A stretch of 64,000 nucleotides of DNA from Akebia trifoliata (Eukaryota > Streptophyta > Magnoliopsida > Ranunculales > Lardizabalaceae): NCBI GenBank assembly GCA_017979445.1, contig CM030711.1, forward strand, positions 1,240,001-1,304,000, in the 5' to 3' direction. Every line of letters starts with the position of its first letter. Positions within the stretch are counted from its first letter, which is position 1. A program made the position numbers and the translations under genes. The notes under the pieces are model-generated. The model worked only from the letters and a program-made list of their open reading frames with translations, made no database searches and had not been told where the DNA came from. This document shows, piece by piece, positions 1 through 12,200 of the stretch.

Positions 1-544
1 ATTCAACAAAATGAATTATATTTTGTCATTTTACTCTTATCCTTAATCATGTACGGTCTAGACACATTTTTCAAATTTTCATAAAATGATGGAGATCAAT
101 AACACATTCTTCAACATCACTAATGACTTTTAGACTTTCAACTTGAATCAAAACACTCCCTCTCGTAATATAAAACTCAGAGCATATGCAATATACATAT
201 TAGTGAGTTTGTTAGTGTCAGATCCATTAACTTTAACTAATAAAATATTTCCAACGAACTTATTAAAATACGTGTAAAACGTGTCAGAAGTTAAATTTCA
301 TGTTCTTTGTGGCCAAACTTTTTGCTAGCCACATCAACATGTTAAATCTCATAAATACTCAATAGAATTGTTCTTATTTTTTTATTTTTATAAATAGACT
401 TAAAATTAAACATGTACATTAAAAAAGAGAACAAATTTATTTGTTAGCATGTGTTAAAAGTGTCAACATGGCATCTTTTAACATCTCCAATATTGAAGAT
501 GTTCTTACAATACATACATACATACATACATATATATATCGGAA

Positions 545-918
545 ATGTTCAACACCTAAGCTTTACCCCACACTTTAACAAACGTGTTTTGTCTTACATG
601 ATTAGAAGTTTTGGAATGGGCTGATTTTTGGTGAGGATGATCTCTATGATTAGAAGATCATTCTCACAAAAAATCAGTCAATTCCAAAATTTTTAGCCTC
701 ATGTTTACAAGTTGAAAAATCGTGGACCATCCATTTTTTGTAAACTATTTTTGATGGGGTTAGAAGTTTTGAAATGGGCTGATTTTTGGTGAGGATGATC
801 TCCTCACCATAGAGATCATCCTCACAAAAAATCAGCCTATTCCAAAACTTCTAACCCATGTAGGACAAAACACGTTTGTTAAAGTGTTGGGTAAAGCTAA
901 GGGTGGGGAACGGGACCC
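545..918. mobile_element. Family B inverted-repeat MITE, copy 1
   Basis: The outer arms are inverted copies: the left arm reads agctttaccccacactttaa and the right arm returns the same as ttaaagtgttgggtaaagct. Inside, a module with GGAATGGGCTGATTTTTGG and GAGGATGATCTC occurs four times as two inverted pairs. The same modules recur at 51877-52230, so this is a dispersed family. No transposase is present. The target duplication is unclear. Confidence 0.6.
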
Positions 919-1964
919 CATATATATATATATATATATACACACGCTATATAAAATGTCTGTTGTAGTTGATGAGTACTAACTTTATTTATTTACTTAT
1001 TTTTTTTATTTTTTTTTATTTTGTATTTTTATCAAAACCAATAATTCTTTCAACAAACTTATAATTTGTGTAGAACCATGCTTATATGTTAAGCTTAGTT
1101 GTTGTCTATATTGTAATAATGTGTGCATTGTGCATATTATTGTATTATTGACCACGTTTGTATAAAAAACCAGAATTAAGGGTACCACTTGAAAGCAAGT
1201 CTTGTTTTCCGTAGACCGTGGGCCCTTGACATGAAATTTGATGGAATTGCACACCATACCCAAAATTCAATCTACTCTAAACCGATATCTTATTGTGTAA
1301 ATAATGCATTTAGAGGTTTACTCGTCTTGAGGTTGTATCTGGTATGTGTCTGCCTTAACCCTCTTGACCTTTAAAAGAAAAAACAAAAAAAATTGGATTT
1401 GATTTGATATGGATCCGATCGAAATAGCTTTTGATCGAACTTGTATATCAAAATTGAGATCCGAATATAGATTGAGAGGACATTAATTATATAAGGTTTA
1501 ACTTATATGGTGTGCTATTATCTACTTGAGTTAATGACAAATTAGAGAACAGGAGAAGCTCCGAATCTCATTTGGCAGATAAGGTTGTAGGCCCAAGGGT
1601 CGACGTTGATGGAGACTCAAACTGATTTGAAATAACGGACCTTACAACTAAAGAGATGGAGATTAAGACAAAACCCGTATCGGTTTGTAACTTTATCATT
1701 TTTATATTAAAAAACGTGGGCGAGCTGATATGAGTTTGTTATCCAAAATAGATAAGCAAAATATAATGATTCAACATATCTGCCGCGTAAGATCAAAATC
1801 TATTTTTTGATCTAACGGTTATAATTTTTAGTCGTAAAAAATTGATGTCCATGCTAGATACCCTAATTTTTTGTTTTGTTGCACAGTCATCACCGTTCAT
1901 TTTATTTTATTGTGATACAGGTGGACTTCAATAGTCTATGGCCAAGGATATAAAATTAGGATCC

Positions 1965-2466
1965 GACTAGTTGCACACCGCCCATTACTAATTGCACTTC
2001 ATCGCTATACTCCAAAAATAACAACACTCATTTTCATCTTCTTCTAATAACCATATATCTGGATTGATAAATCAAGGAGGGTTGGTTTTGTCGATTTTAA
2101 AGATATGGTGAGGCTTAAGAAACTCGTGGGAATTCATGTTGTACTTCGGGTTGATCAATGATCATCGAATTTCAAGAGATAAGATCAAAGCATAGGCTTT
2201 TATCAATTTCTAAACAAAATCTAAATGTGGATTAGAAAATCAATACTTTCAATTTGTACCAATGAGAACGTGAACAAAATCAATCATAAAAAATAAAAAT
2301 AAAATAGAGCACAAACATTTAAGAAATCATGAAAATATGAATAAGCACCTAAATCACAAGGCTACCATAGTGAAATGCAACTAATAGGTTAAAATTGAGA
2401 TTTAAAAAAATAAATGTTTTTTTTAATGTTAGAGTACAACTAACCACTAGCGGAGTGCAATTAGTC
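1965..2466. mobile_element. Putative non-autonomous TIR element
   Basis: Diverged inverted termini of about 35 bp: the left end begins gactagttgcacaccgcc, and the right end, read in reverse complement, begins gactaattgcactccgct. The interior has no coding capacity. Superfamily and target duplication cannot be assigned by eye. Confidence 0.4.
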
Positions 2467-2667
2467 AATCCCTAATTACTATTCCAAAGTTTTTTAAAAG
2501 TTGGGAAAAAATATAAAAATAAAAATTAGTTTAATTTAATGATTTTATATTACTAGTGTGAAAGATAATCTTAAAAAAATAACTTGAGCATGCAAGCTGA
2601 CTTAGGAGAGTAAATAAGATATGTATTAATTAACAAAAAGTAATAAAGGGTATATATTAAATAACAA

Positions 2668-2712
2668 TAATGCTGAAGTGACCTCAGCCTGAAACCTCAT
2701 ATCGCACTTTTT
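2668..2712. mobile_element. Truncated end of a family A element
   Basis: Begins aataatgctgaagtgacctc, which matches the left termini of the family A copies at 25904 and 33114, and continues with a decayed copy of their subterminal sequence. The right half is missing. Confidence 0.35.
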
Positions 2713-2760
2713 GTCATGAAAAGTAGTTTGTTATTTTAATTTTAAAATTTGTAACAACAT

Positions 2761-2956
2761 AATGATTTTCTGAACCCCTCCCCTAACATACTCTCATGAC
2801 ATAACATGCGGTAGAATCATAGATTTTCTCGAGATACACAATCACACAAATTTATGAGAGATGTGCAATGTGTGTATCCTGAGAAAAAAAATATATGATT
2901 CTAGCAAATGCCGCATCAAGAGAGTATGGAAAAGTATGTCGGGGGGGGGAGTCAAA
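2761..2956. mobile_element. Family A palindromic element
   Basis: Imperfect palindrome. The left arm carries aatgattttctgaacccc, a CTCTC block, and a core with tagaatcatagattttctcg. The right arm returns the same features, ending in ggggggagtc. Its closest relative in the window is 54012-54223, which shares the C-rich/G-rich termini and the CATACTCTC block. Confidence 0.6.
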
Positions 2957-4449
2957 ACTACTAAACATAAACAACTAACTCAAGTGAGCTTGTAATTTAG
3001 CTAGTTCAACGCACTTTTGAATGTTTCCAAACAGATTTGTCAAGATGGTCCAAAGAATTATATGGTTGGAGTTTCAAGTTCATTTTACGAATTTTAAAAC
3101 ACAGATTCAATAAGTATTGTTGAACGAGTTTAATTCCCAATTTCTTTAGATCCCAACTAATAAAATTTCACTTAGAAATCTAAAATGAAAGAAAAATAAC
3201 ACAAAATTTGTTGATTGGGTTTGTCACCAAATTATAAACTACTTTCTCAGGTCCACGACCAAATTCACAAGAGCATTTCAATTATAAAAATGTGTCTTTC
3301 TTCCCACTCTTACATTTTTTATTCCCCTTTTTTTTCTTTACATTACCCCCTTTTAAATAGAACAAAATTATACTCCTAAATGGAATCCTAACTCTTTTAA
3401 ATTAATAATAATTTTAAAATCCGTCAGAGACTAAGTTTGCTCCATTGAATCATCTCAATGTTGGCGGTAACAGGGTGAGATGGTCCATCAAATTAATCAT
3501 CCAAGATCCGAGAGGACTCTTCGGATATTTTGGTATTATTGAGCTAGTTTATGAAAACTTGGTCAAGTGGATTTGGCATTTTTTATGTTAAATCGTCAAC
3601 TTTAACTGTTTGTAATGTATACTATTAAACTTATATCTTGTACATTGTATCAAATTTAAGCCACTTTTAATGATTTAAAGTGATCATAAGAGATGAATCG
3701 GACGAATCAACTCGGTCTATGGGAGTCACGACTCACGATACGAGAAACCGATTTGAAAACAAATATGAAAAAATGATATTTTTGCGGACTTGATGTCATT
3801 ACTGGAAGTCCTGCTACTATGTACTCGATTTAAATAAAGTATATGAGAACCACCTACCAAATTATGACACGTTAAACTCTTTTATCACGTGCTGAGCATC
3901 TGGTGGTGATAGGGTTCGTCACATTGTCTTAGTCTGCCAGCTAGTACCGTATTATTTTACAGATGGGTTGGTACTTGTGTTCCCTCACTGCTTGCTTTGT
4001 CTGGTGGCACGTGTGGGGCCCAATTTGATCGGTGGAACCGGTTTGGAGTATGAACTCCAACAAAGTAGTAACCTAATCTCCCCTCCCCCCAAACATCTGT
4101 TTAATAAATTAATAATTAATTTGACCAGTAATGATTAGTAAATAATTGTGACTTTTAGGTAGATTTTGTAATTAAATAATCCTCAAATTTTGTGGGGTCT
4201 CCACGTGGATAGGGGGGGGGGGGTTGTGTTAAGTTGGGTACCGTGCTTCAATGGAATCTTAGGGAGTGGGCAGACGAGGATTCCAAACAAAGATGCGAGA
4301 AGATACTTTTCTTAAAGAATTAAGAAAAAATAGTGTGGCGGGCCTAAGAAAGAAAGTGGGAGATAAATAGATGGGTCGATGGGGGGTGATCTTTTCAAAA
4401 GTGAGCCTTGAATTCCCACATGAGGGATTTGAAATCATGATTTAATTAT

Positions 4450-4612
4450 TGAATAATGATGAACGCATCTGATATGTGGTTGTGTACGCGACTGATGTGG
4501 CAAGAGCACAGAATCACACATCTTTGTATTGTCTATCACGATGAAAATAATCTATGATTTTGTGTCCTTGCCATATCAATCGTGTATCAAAACCATGACT
4601 CTTAATTATTAT
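4450..4612. mobile_element. Family A palindromic element (diverged)
   Basis: The left arm contains acgcgactgatgtggcaaga followed by gcacagaatcacacatc. The right arm returns ctatgattttgtgtccttgc and catatcaatcgtgtatc. It is the same hairpin design as 12572-12721, with the ACGT core decayed to ATGT/ATAT. Confidence 0.5.
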
Positions 4613-5165
4613 GTAAAATATGCGTCATTTAGAGATTTGTGCCGATTGAGACGAGTAGTTTTCCACTATTATGTGCCAAACTATATAATTGGATGATAAG
4701 TGGTAGGTAAAGAGTTAGGTATGACATTTCTTAGGTACAGATCTCAAAAATTGGATAATAATAAAATTTCAATTTTGTAAAGATCGAGGGAGAAAGGCAA
4801 TGCAAAAAAGTTGAAAAAGGTAAAGATGATCGATTCCTTTAAAAATGATTATGAATCTAATTTAAGCATCAAAAAATCTTTATAGGTACCGCATTGGTGG
4901 TCGAAAACAAAGAAGTTGATTTGACTCAGATTTGAAGTGTTGATATTCTAGATGAGTATGATTTGATAGAAAAATAACTCTACAACTACGAAGCAACCTC
5001 GATGAGTTAATTCGATCGAGTTTTAATGCAAAGTTAGGTTAAAAATTCAATCAAGTCAAGTTGAATTGATTGAGTTCTTACTCAATTGACAAATACATAG
5101 GTTGAATGATCAATGTGAGAGCTCGATAAAAGGATCAATCCTTTTACTTTATGGGTTTCATTAAT

Positions 5166-5340
5166 ATGTGCCCTAAGAGACACGTTAAGGTGCATTAAAT
5201 ACATCTTGAAGTATAATTTCCTATCAAAAATACTCTCAATTTTTTTTTTTTTTTTTTTGTATTATATCGAAAATACCATCAAAGGCTTATTTCCGAAGCG
5301 TGTCCAATGCACTTTAATGTGTGTCCTAAGGGCACACGTT
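5166..5340. mobile_element. Family D small TIR element, copy 1
   Basis: Inverted ends related to GTGCCCTAAGAGACACG on the left and GTGTCCTAAGGGCACACG on the right, around an AT-rich centre with a T-run. The same ends recur at 53383-53530. Confidence 0.5.
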
Positions 5341-5600
5341 AGCCCATCACATTACTATCCTCTCACTCAATGATGACATGAATTTTCTCTTGCAAATCCA
5401 AGTGGATCTAAGCTAAAATGTTTAAGTTGGTCATGGGTTTAGAAGCTCGTACTAGGTCGGATACGGATACAAATACAGATACAGATACAGATAAGGCTCA
5501 AGTTGGCTATGGTAGGACCATTGATCAACCCGAATTGCGCCCCTAAGCATCATGATCATAATAAATACACATTTTGACTAAGGCCCATTATATATAGTCA

Positions 5601-5750
5601 TGATAATTTGACACTCTTTTTACATACGCCCCCATCACGTAATCGTAGATCCTTTTCTTCGGGAGACATAAAAAAAAGATTTATGATTTTGTATCTGCTA
5701 GGTCAAGGAATGTATGAGGGCGTCTGAAAAAAAGAGTGTCAGATTATCAT
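5601..5750. mobile_element. Family A palindromic element (variant)
   Basis: Well-defined ends: the left end reads tgataatttgacactctttt, and the right end reads aaaaaaagagtgtcagattatca. The centre has gatccttttcttcgggagac and gatttatgattttgtatctg, a decayed version of the family core. Confidence 0.55.
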
Positions 5751-6499
5751 TAATCTTATAAATACTTTATATATGATAGAATTATTTAGTGCCTCAAACA
5801 ATTTAAAATGGTCATGAACAGAAGGATGAAGTAACCTCCTTGACATTTATGTAATAGTCATATGGTTGGGAATTAATGATCATCAATTATGTCTGACCCA
5901 ATCAAGCAAATAGTGGGCCCTAGCCAGTTTTACAAGTGTACATCAACAACATAAGGTCCCATATGACTGAGTACCATAGATTTCCTTGTTAACAAATGGT
6001 GAAACATTTCATTGAAGGAAGTCAATATTTACACGTGATAAAATATCATATTAAATACATAAAGGGCCTACCTTAAATATATATTTTTTTAAATTCTGGT
6101 GTCCAAGCCTGGCCCAGTGCAGGCCGGAGTGGGCTAGCTATTTTGAAGCCCTATTCCATTCACAAGTATACAAGCCTACATATTTTTCTTAATGGACCGA
6201 ACTTCCAAGCTCCAGCCTGGCCATAGTCATAAACCCGGCCTATATTAAGTAATCCCGATAACTAAATGGGCCTAGTAACACTACCCAAAACCAGGTCTAC
6301 AATGGGTGGGGTTAGGCCAAAACCTAATCCATTGGCAATCAAAATCTTTTGCACATACTCAGGTTTTCCAATCATTTGTAACGATTTTTAACCGTGAATG
6401 ACGAATGAAAATGATATATTTTTAATTTTGAACATTTAGATGTATTATTTTATTTTATTTTTATCTATTTCGTTGATTTAAATTTAAATTTATTTTTGA

Positions 6500-7213
6500 A
6501 GAAATGAAATTGAGAATAAAAAAATTATTCAGTGTTGAGCTCACTACCTTTTATTTATTATTATTGAGTTCAACTTTTTTATTGTCAAGCTTACTACTTT
6601 TTATTATTGAGCTTACCAATTTTTATTTATTGTCGAACTTACCATTTTTATTTATTGTTGAGCTCATCATTTTTTATTGTCGAGCTCACCAATTTTTATT
6701 GCCGAGTGTAACAAATTAAAAAAAAAATGTCAAACTCAACAATAAAAATGTTGAACCCCAAAATAAAAAATGGTGAGCTCAACACTGTTAAAATCCACTT
6801 GTTTTCATTTTTTGAGTTTTTTCGGCTGAAATACATGGAAAGATCAACTAAAACTTTGATGTAATGACTTGTGTAGATGATGTCAAGTCAAAAGAATCAA
6901 AACCCTAACTCTTCACATACATCTGCAAAATGCTTGAAAATGACTTCTTCTTCCTTCCTATACCATTTTCATCGGAATGAAGTCTCTGAAACTTGATTAG
7001 AATGTCGAAAATCCAAATTTTTTGGACGAAAATTATGAATTCAAATGGTAAGGGCAGTTTCAACATTTCAATCATAAGAGATGTGTAGAGTAGGGTTTAA
7101 GGACTAGTTATAAATAAAAGTTTTACTAAATGAACTATTAAGAGAAGCTACAAAACTTGGGGACTAATTAGAAAAAAAAATCCCTCCACCATGGTCCTTT
7201 AAGTAATTTGTCC
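6500..7213 (+). mobile_element. Family E element, left end degraded
   Basis: The right part lines up, in the same orientation, with 48840-49504 over several hundred bases: shared blocks include aaatacatggaaagat, ctgaaacttgatta and the terminus aatccctccacc-tggtc. The left part (6530-6790) is a short-period repeat of TTTTTATTGTCGAGCTCACC-like units. No transposase is visible. A third fragment of the family lies at 34947. Confidence 0.45.
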
Positions 7214-7330
7214 TAATAATATTTGTATTTCATAGTGTCGGGTATTGTCTATCAAAGATTTTTTCAACTAATCACAATTCCAGATCATTATTATAAAGAA
7301 AGGCTAATCTTATCATTTAAAAACGATTTG

Positions 7331-7480
7331 TTCTAAACTGACTTCCTTTGACACTGTGCTCAACATTACATTAACTTGGCAGTGTGTAAAAAATCACAAA
7401 TTATTTCTCTCGAGATACAAGGAAAAAGATCTATGGTTCTATGCACATTGCCACATCAGTGTCAAAGAAAGTCAGTTTGG
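7331..7480. mobile_element. Family A palindromic element
   Basis: The left arm reads ttctaaactgacttcctttg then cactgtgctc, and the right arm returns gtgtcaaagaaagtcagttt. The core contains ctctcgagatacaagg and agatctatggttctatgcac. It has the same subterminal sequence as the outer palindrome at 47488-47931. Confidence 0.6.
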
Positions 7481-7726
7481 GGGGGGTGGGGGGGACTAAT
7501 AAAATATTATAATTTTATTATTATTACTAGAAAATGGCATGTGCAAAGGCATGTCTCAAAAGGGTTAAACTATAATTTTGAAAACTAGCAATGAGATTCT
7601 TAGAATCCTTATAATTTTCTTAGTTTTTTTTTATCAAAATGACCCTGGCTATATTAAGTTCAAATGTCAAAGCAAAGGCATTTTTGGAATTCAAATTTCA
7701 CTATCAACCATTTCAAGTTCACCTCA

Positions 7727-8475
7727 TCTCATTATAATAGGTGAAACCCTTTTCTTACTAAAATAGTAAGATTTTTTGCCTTACTAAGGGTCGTTATGCT
7801 CAAATGGATTACCACATCAGAAATCCAACATTAGAGTCCTCTAAGTTTCATTGGAAAACTCGGATAAAAAAATAAATAAAATTCAAAAATAATTTATTTT
7901 GAATTAGATTTAAAATTTTGAAAATGGATGGCTATCAAACTTCCATATAACTCCCAAACTTAAAAATGAAATTCAACGATGAAAAATAACTCTTTTCCAA
8001 AATTCATAGAATTTTTTCCTATATGACTTTGAAGCATCGGATCATGTTTTTAGATGCCATGAGGTGAGCCCAAAGACCCTTAATAAGACTAGGGAGGACT
8101 CTTATAGTAGTCCCCCCTATTCCTACTAGGTTAGTAAGGATTTCACCCTTACTAAGGATCATTTGGGCTCACTTCTTAGCATAAAAAAAAAACATGATCC
8201 GATACTTCAAGGTTGTAGAGGAAAAAATTCTATGATTTTTATTTTTATTTTTTTTAAAGTGTTATTTTTTACCATTGAATTTTATTTTTAAAAATTTCAA
8301 ACCTTGGATCTAATTCAAAAGAAATTATTATTATTATTAATTTTTCATTTAAATTTTTTGATGAAACTTAAAAGGTTGTGGTGGTGCAGGATTTTTTATG
8401 TGGTAATCCATTTGAGTAAAACGACGCTTAGTAAGGCTCAAAATCGTACTATGTTAGTAAGGAAAGAGTTCCCCC
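7727..8475. mobile_element. Family C long palindromic element
   Basis: A palindrome of roughly 750 bp. The left arm holds tgctcaaatggattaccaca and the right arm returns tgtggtaatccatttgagta. The inner parts pair as tcggatcatgtttttagat and aaaacatgatccgatac. The repeated words TTACTAAGG and TTAGTAAGG mark both arms. Related fragments lie at about 8500-8590 and 52470-52610. No transposase is coded. Confidence 0.5.
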
Positions 8476-9181
8476 CCACCCACACACCCATTTTTTTTAA
8501 TTATTAAATTTTGTGTTCTATAACCATATTCTTGTGCTAATCTTGATTTTGGATGCCACAAGGTGGTGTCGTACGAAATCTTTCCTTACTTAGTATGAGC
8601 AACTCTAGCCCAAATGGACATATATGCAAAGCATATTTACTAGGCATTTTACTGTGAAGAGTCATTTTGTCTACACAAAGGGTCTCACTCTAATCGTACT
8701 AAGCCAAAATGACTCCACAAATTTAACTACAATAAAATGTTTCACAATTGCCATTAATTTTTACAATCAATAGTTAGAGAGAGAGAAACTCGCTATCTTC
8801 TTTTGTCTCTCTCATTTTCTTTCTCTCCAAAATATTTCAAATTAGAGTCCTTGTCGAGTACGTTGGAGTGCTTTCAGAGGGCCATGGATCTGTACAATGA
8901 CAATTGAGAGATGATATAGAGCCTAAATGCATTGTAGTTACTTTAAAAAAATATTTTTGTGAGACTCTCCGTCAACATGACCGTTGGAATTCTAGGCATT
9001 TCAAAAAATGTATCACTAGGGCTACGAAAAAGTGTCTACAAAATTGAAATTAATCTCGAGGAAAAAGTTATAGGGATGCTAAACGGTTGAGGCTAGAAAA
9101 ATCCATTCCAAAAAAATGAGCAAAAGAAAACGTTCCTACTAAGTAAGGGTAATTTCGTCAAACAAAGAAAACGCTGAAAAC

Positions 9182-9190
9182 ATATAAAAA
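9182..9190 (+). promoter_or_regulatory. Probable TATA box of the RFWD3-like gene
   Basis: The sequence catataaaaagc lies about 80 bases upstream of the chosen ATG at 9268, a normal place for a plant TATA box with a short 5' leader. Confidence 0.5.
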
Positions 9191-9267
9191 GCCTTTCCCT
9201 ATCGTTCAGATCATTTTCTTTGTCACTCGTTTCTCTCAAACCATTAGTTTTCTTTCGAAGCTCTTCA

Positions 9268-12200
9268 ATGGCGGACAATTTCCAAGTTTTAATCAGCGAC
9301 GAAGAAGAAGAATCAAACGAAGAAGAAGAAACAGAGCCAGACGAGAACGACGAAGACTACGTTCCTCATATCGCAGGAACATCTAGGGTTTTACCAAACC
9401 GTTCTTCAAATCCCTCTCGTCGCATTATCTTCGAAGAAGAAGAAGAAGTAGAAGAAGAGGCACAGATTCCTTCTCATCATACTCCTGACGACAATGCGGT
9501 TGAAATCATCGAAGAAGAATCTGAATTTGATCGAACAAGAGAAGAAACAGAAGCACAAGCGTCTTCGTCATCTTCGAAGAGAATTGAAAGTGAAGGAACG
9601 AATTCAAGGGGAGAATCGAATGGAAATGAAGTAGAAGGTGTTTGTTGTCCCATTTGCATGGAGCCCTGGTCATCTGAATCCGGTCATCAAGTAAGGTTTG
9701 TGCGTTTTTGCCAAATCCCCTCGTTACAACTCAAATTTTTTGAAAATTCTTGTTTAGATAGGCATGCTAATTATAATATGATTGAATTCTTGGGTTTTTG
9801 ATTCCTCGGACCTCACAATAGTAAAAATTTGAAACTTTTAGATCAATAAGATGTTTATTGGAATAATCTTTGTTTTTGAAAGTTTCTTATCTACCAGTGG
9901 CTCTTATTTCATTTTTTTTTTTGCCCCACATGTTCCAGATTTGTAGGTCTGATAATAATGTGTTTGAATTCTAGGGTTTCTGATAGTTCGGGCCTGACAA
10001 TTGTGAAAATTTGAGACTTTTGGATTAATAAGAAGTTTATTGGAATAAATTTTGCTTTCGAAAGTTTCTTATCTGTCAGTGACTCTTATTACATTTTTTC
10101 CTTTCTCATCTCACAGATATCAGATTTATAGGTTTGATAATGGTTTCTGATAGTTCGGGCCTCATAATTGTGAAAATTCGAAACTTTTGGATTAATAAGA
10201 AGTTTATTGGAATAATTTTTTTTCTTCCGAAAGTTTCTTATCTGTCAGTGGCTCTTATTAAATAATTTTTTTTCCTTATCTCACAGATATCAGATTTATA
10301 TGTTTGATAATAATATTGTGTTGGAATTCTAGGGTTTCTGATAGTTTGGACCTCACAATAGTAGAAGATTGAAACTTTTAGGTTAATAAGAAGTTTCTTT
10401 GAATAATTTTTGTTTTCAAAAGTTTCTTATCTGTCGGTAGTTCTTATTTCATTTCCTCCCCCCCTCTAGATTTATGGGTCTGATAATAATAATGTGTTTG
10501 AATCCTAGCGTTTCTGATAGTTCAGACCTCACAAGAGTAAAAGTTGGAAACTTTTAGGTTAATAATAAGTTTCTTCGAATGATTTTTGTTTTCAAAAGTT
10601 TCTTATCTGTCAATGGCTCTTATTTCATTTTATTTTATTTTTTCACAGATACCAAATTTATAGGTCTAATAATAATAATGTGTTTGAATTCTAGGTTTCT
10701 GATAGTTCAGACCTCACAATAGTAAAAGATTGAAACTTTTAGATGAATGGGAATTTTCTTGTAATAATCTCTGTTTTCAAAAGTTTCTTATCTGCCAGTG
10801 ACTCTTATTTCATTTCCCCCCCTCACAGATACCAGATTTATAGGTCTGATAATGACAAGGTGTTTGAATTCAAGGGTTTTTGATAGTTCGGACCTCACAA
10901 TAGTAAAAGATTGAAACTTTTAGGTTAATAAGAAGTTTCTTGGAATAATTTTTTGTTTTCAAAAGTTTTTGTATTTAAATTATTTTTGAAAATTGATGTG
11001 TTGCAGTTGTCTTCCTTGTGGACATGTGTATGGTTTCTCTTGCATTGAGAGGTGGATTCGGCAAGGTAGAAAAAATCATGCGAAGGTAGTTCTTGTTATA
11101 TTTTCATTGGTGATTGGTTAATTACGTTACGATTTCTTGAAAAAGGGACCTGTGTTGGTTTATTTTCTTTATCCCATTCCGTGTCTGCTTGTAGTGTCCT
11201 CAGTGCGGTAGGAAGTGTTCGCTGAAGGATATCATTAAACTTTATGTGCCACGAATAGTTGTTTCTGATGGAGAACAACTAAAGGTTACTTCCTCTCTCA
11301 TGGATGCGCTTTTGAAATTAAGCTTACAAAAAATTAATTCTGATCAACAGACTTTGTCTGTGTGCAGAAATTTCTCTCTCTTCATGCTGAAAATGAAATG
11401 CTTAAGATGGAGGTAAGATTCTCTAATAGCAATGTGTAAAACTAAACACCGATTAGTTTCTTACTTAAGTGGAATATTTGTTCTCATTTTGTTATTACAT
11501 TTCCCTAATTTTTTTAAATACTGGATGGATGTAATTTGCACCACTCATTGCCCCTTTAGGTGTAGCACACACGATATCACTACATCGTGCTCTTCTTCTA
11601 TCCTCTTGGTCTCTCTCAGACTCCCAAATTTTTTGAGTCTATGATTCTCAATATGTGGTGATTACTATTGATCTTCCATATATTTCTCCAAATGGTTGTT
11701 TCTGTTATATAATGAGTTACAAGTGTTCTTTCATACTGTTTTATCATATGTTGAAAAATCATTATGTTTTGGCAAAAAATCTCTAAAATTTCCCATGTTG
11801 GTGAATTCTTACCCAAAATTTCCAAAGCGAATTGAACTTCCTTGAATTAAGAATTTCAAATGACCAAAGTGTAGCGCAAAGTCAAGTTTGTATCATTGTT
11901 GGTTAGCAACTAGTGCAATGCAATAATTTCTTCCACTGTATGTGCAGATTGCTAATTTGTATGGGAAAATACTCCAAGACACTGAGGATAAAATACGCAA
12001 AGAGAAGGAGGTATGCTGCATTACTTTTCATAACTAAAATTATGCTTTCCTTCCCCAATTCTGTGCGGATTAGCCTGCACTTTTTCTTGTTATGACATTG
12101 GTCATAGTATGTCTTCAGTTGATATTATTGTTATGTTTGAATGCTAACCTTCCTGATTGGCTATGAGATCTCATTGTTGAGGTGAGGTGTACACATCTTA

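Larger units (their letters stand above)
1..9180. other. Gene-free flank with transposon remnants
   Basis: No open frame here has a recognisable domain, and none of the short ORFs joins into a spliced gene. The stretch holds several inverted-repeat elements listed separately (545-918, 1965-2466, 2761-2956, 4450-4612, 5166-5340, 5601-5750, 6500-7213, 7331-7480, 7727-8475). The rest, including most of 1000-1960, 3000-4400 and 8600-9180, is AT-rich sequence in which I see nothing to name. Confidence 0.6.

Noticed and set aside
9477..9659. Minus-strand 60-codon frame opposite RFWD3 exon 1
   Set aside because: It is a shadow of the acidic, Ser-rich exon: the plus strand has the conserved RING and in-frame splicing.
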